64,000 nt of DNA from Rhizobium rhododendri (GTDB taxonomy: Bacteria > Pseudomonadota > Alphaproteobacteria > Rhizobiales > Rhizobiaceae). The stretch covers positions 868,001-932,000 of the forward strand of contig NZ_CP117268.1 in the NCBI RefSeq assembly GCF_007000325.2. The letters run 5' to 3'. A program made the position numbers and the translations under genes. The notes under the pieces are model-generated. The model was not told the DNA's origin. It did no database searches and worked only from the letters and a program-made list of their open reading frames with translations. Of this stretch, positions 62,084 to 64,000 are shown in pieces; the first letter of the stretch is position 1; each line of letters opens with the position of its first letter.

Positions 62084-63010
62084 TCACAGCCTCGGCTTCG
62101 AATTGTTGATGTCGGGCAATACGTCTTCCGCGATCTCCTGCAGCACTTCGTCCACCGACCTAGTGCCAGGAACGATATTCAGCATGACATGGTTTGCACC
62201 AAGGTTCCCGATCTCGTCGAGATACCGGATCAGCCCCTTTCGTCCGGTGCGAATACCGAGGCCGAGAGGTTCGGTGCTCGCGTCCGGATCGTCGACGAGT
62301 TCAAGCACCATGGACTGGCTGAAACTTCTAAAGTCAGTGGTTACCTTGCCGATTGCGGTCTTCCACAACGCGATGCGATCCGCCTGTGCTGCCAAGGGTC
62401 GGTAGTATGTGGCCCAACCTGCGGCAGTCCTGGCTATCCATTCCAGCGACTGCGAGGCGGATCCAACAGATAGAAACGGAATAGCGCTTTCTGCTCTCAA
62501 CGGCCGAATTGAGAATTCAACTTGAACCCTACCGTCACCGTCCAGCACCTCACCGTCAGGCCCCAAGGCCGCAGCTAGACGTCTCCAGTTGCTTCGGAAG
62601 ATCTCCTTTCGCCGATCGAACTCTTCTCCAAATACCGCGAATTCAGAAGGACGATCGCCAGAACCGAGACCGAGGACGAAACGTCCGCCCGACAGAGCGC
62701 CTACGGAGAGCGCGGCCTTCGCAATATGCAAGGGATTGCGAAGCGGCAGGACGATTGCTCCGGTAACAAGTTGGATGTTTGTGGTCGCCATTGCCAGAGC
62801 GCCTAGGAGCACCCAAGGATCGGAATGACCTACGGGATCAGGATAACTATCGCTGTTCAACGGCACATCGCGCACCCAAAGTGCATCAAATCCGAGTTCG
62901 TCGGCCTTGCGCGCGATCGCTATCTGACTGGGATAGTTAAAGTCATGGGTATGGCTGGTCTGAATCGGCAGGACTATGCCGAGTGTAAGGCGACCGGGCG
63001 TTAAAAGCAT
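62084..63010 (-). CDS. Luciferase-like flavin oxidoreductase (LLM class)
   Basis: A 308-residue LLM-class oxidoreductase using reduced FMN or F420. Motifs: IARKADELGFDALWVRDVPL, LLGALAMATTNIQLVTGAIV, then LPLRNPLHIAKAALSVGALS and GGRFVLGLGSGDRPSEFAVF, matching the short BA3436-like subgroup. The substrate is unknown. It starts at ATG 63010 and its stop is separated by one base from the MpaB remnant. Confidence 0.9.
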   Translation of the reverse strand: MLLTPGRLTLGIVLPIQTSHTHDFNYPSQIAIARKADELGFDALWVRDVPLNSDSYPDPVGHSDPWVLLGALAMATTNIQLVTGAIVLPLRNPLHIAKAALSVGALSGGRFVLGLGSGDRPSEFAVFGEEFDRRKEIFRSNWRRLAAALGPDGEVLDGDGRVQVEFSIRPLRAESAIPFLSVGSASQSLEWIARTAAGWATYYRPLAAQADRIALWKTAIGKVTTDFRSFSQSMVLELVDDPDASTEPLGLGIRTGRKGLIRYLDEIGNLGANHVMLNIVPGTRSVDEVLQEIAEDVLPDINNSKPRL

Positions 63011-63444
63011 TTCTCACCGGAGCTGTGGTTCTAGGGCACATGATCTCAAAACGATCTGGTCACCACCAGAATGGCGTCGAGTATCGATACCTCACATATC
63101 GGCGCTACAAAGCGAAAAACAATGCGAGCCCCACACGAACATGAGGATCTCTTGTAGCGTCTCCGTGAATGAAGCCGGCGGGCTCATCGGCGGCGCTTGT
63201 CTTGAATGCGATAGGCGCTGAGGTCTCGATACATGCAACGCTTCAATTGCGAGGGGCATTCAGCTTGCATCGTGGACCAGCTTCGGTGCTTGAGCGTATG
63301 TTATGCCGGCAAACTGCCTGGTCCCGGAAGTTCTTTGTTGCGGACTGGATGTTGCCCAGGCCGCAATCACAGCGGTCTCCTGCAGAAAATAAAGTGTGTT
63401 GTCTTCGATTGCAACTTTTGGTCGCCTTGTTAGAGGAGGAACTC
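63011..63444. other. Intergenic, no gene recognised
   Basis: About 430 bp between divergent genes; probably the promoter region of the small gene that follows. No recognisable gene. Confidence 0.4.
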
Positions 63445-63645
63445 ATGACCATTAACCGCTTCGAAGGTTTAGCTGCAGAATTGAACCGCCTCGCGGCGGA
63501 GATCGCGGCGATCAACTCCCAGCCGTTCAACGTCGGGATCGATCTTGGCGCTGAGGCCCTGATTTCCGGCACGGTAGATGAACCGTCTCGTATGGAGCCG
63601 ACATCACTCAGCCGCTTGGACTACAGCCTTCGGACACGTCAGTAG
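63445..63645 (+). CDS. Small hypothetical protein
   Basis: A 66-residue protein with a very good ribosome-binding site (AGAGGAGGAACTC). It begins with a helix MTINRFEGLAAELNRLAAEI and includes VGIDLGAEALISGTVDEPSR. No family is known. The open frame extends upstream, but only this start has a ribosome-binding site. Confidence 0.6.
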   Translation: MTINRFEGLAAELNRLAAEIAAINSQPFNVGIDLGAEALISGTVDEPSRMEPTSLSRLDYSLRTRQ

Positions 63646-64000
63646 TGCCTGTTGCCGAACGATTGTCTTTTCCAACTTTGAAGCGTCCTCTCTCGGCGAG
63701 AGGGGCTTTGCCATTGAGATCGCTTGGGTATTCCAAGATGGAAAATCATGCTCTTTCCTAAACCGTCCGGCTGGGGGCTGGAATATCGTATCTAGACGAG
63801 AAGGTTTCCCAGTGCCTTCGAGATCTCCAAAACAGTAGGCGTTGCCTTCGAAGGTTCCACCAGTATTCGCCGCTGGTGTCTGTGCGCGGACGGGGGATCC
63901 TTACCATTCGCCGCAGTATCCTCCCGTCTCACCTAGGCTAAGGAACATTTTGAGTGCTCCTTTCGTTGCGCTCTCAGCGGGGAGGGTATCATGGACGTCG
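63646..64000. other. Window end, no gene recognised
   Basis: About 355 bp. No gene is recognisable before the window end. Confidence 0.4.

Overview
The window looks like an accessory part of a genome from the order Rhizobiales, most likely family Rhizobiaceae. The markers are a RopA-type porin, MucR/Ros zinc-finger regulators, SyrB-like proteins, a DUF982 protein, a BA14K-like protein and the HWE-kinase/KaiC pair. I see no rRNA, tRNA, CRISPR array or replication origin. Coding is dense where metabolic operons lie (about 7-24 kb and 50-54 kb). Elsewhere it is sparse and full of gene remnants, so much of the window appears to be decaying or recombining accessory DNA.

Layout. 0-3.4 kb: a broken peptide-ABC ATPase, a DUF982 protein, an intact MucR/Ros regulator and, on the opposite strand, a decayed second copy. 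3.4-7 kb: three consecutive SyrB-like proteins, then a porin with a strong terminator. 7.4-12 kb: a membrane GGDEF-EAL protein divergent from a methyltransferase-like gene, then a YdcF-family protein. 12.2-24 kb: a sugar locus with a GH38 alpha-mannosidase facing a four-gene ABC importer, a ROK regulator, a TIM-barrel isomerase/epimerase, a Gfo/Idh/MocA oxidoreductase and a PfkB kinase. The simplest reading is uptake, hydrolysis and oxidation/isomerisation/phosphorylation of a mannoside-like compound under ROK control. 24.7-31 kb: a PhoX-family phosphatase with a perfect palindrome in its leader, a YqaA membrane protein, and a KaiC-like ATPase translationally coupled to an HWE histidine kinase. 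31-35.4 kb: a Fic protein behind an array of 17-bp repeats, then a truncated recombinase module, a TetR remnant and an IS66 remnant.

35-50 kb is a low-density region of small hypothetical and membrane proteins (two DUF3592-like genes, one broken), an SDR with divergent ArsR-type regulator, NUDIX, LysR (frameshifted), GFA, CPBP protease, phosphodiester glycosidase and GNAT genes, and a frameshifted serine hydrolase. Seven copies of a short dispersed repeat with a GGCC core punctuate it. 50.4-54.5 kb is a compact sulfonate-type ABC importer plus a flavin monooxygenase, a likely organosulfur utilisation operon. 54.5-64 kb mixes intact genes (BA14K-like, IS630 transposase, CopC-like, DUF4174, cold-shock, DMT exporter, luciferase-like oxidoreductase) with pseudogenes of a conserved small protein, a hydrolase, a xanthine-dehydrogenase large subunit, Ku and an MpaB/DUF2236 oxygenase.

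All family assignments are from reading translated sequence and remembered family motifs; no database search was run.
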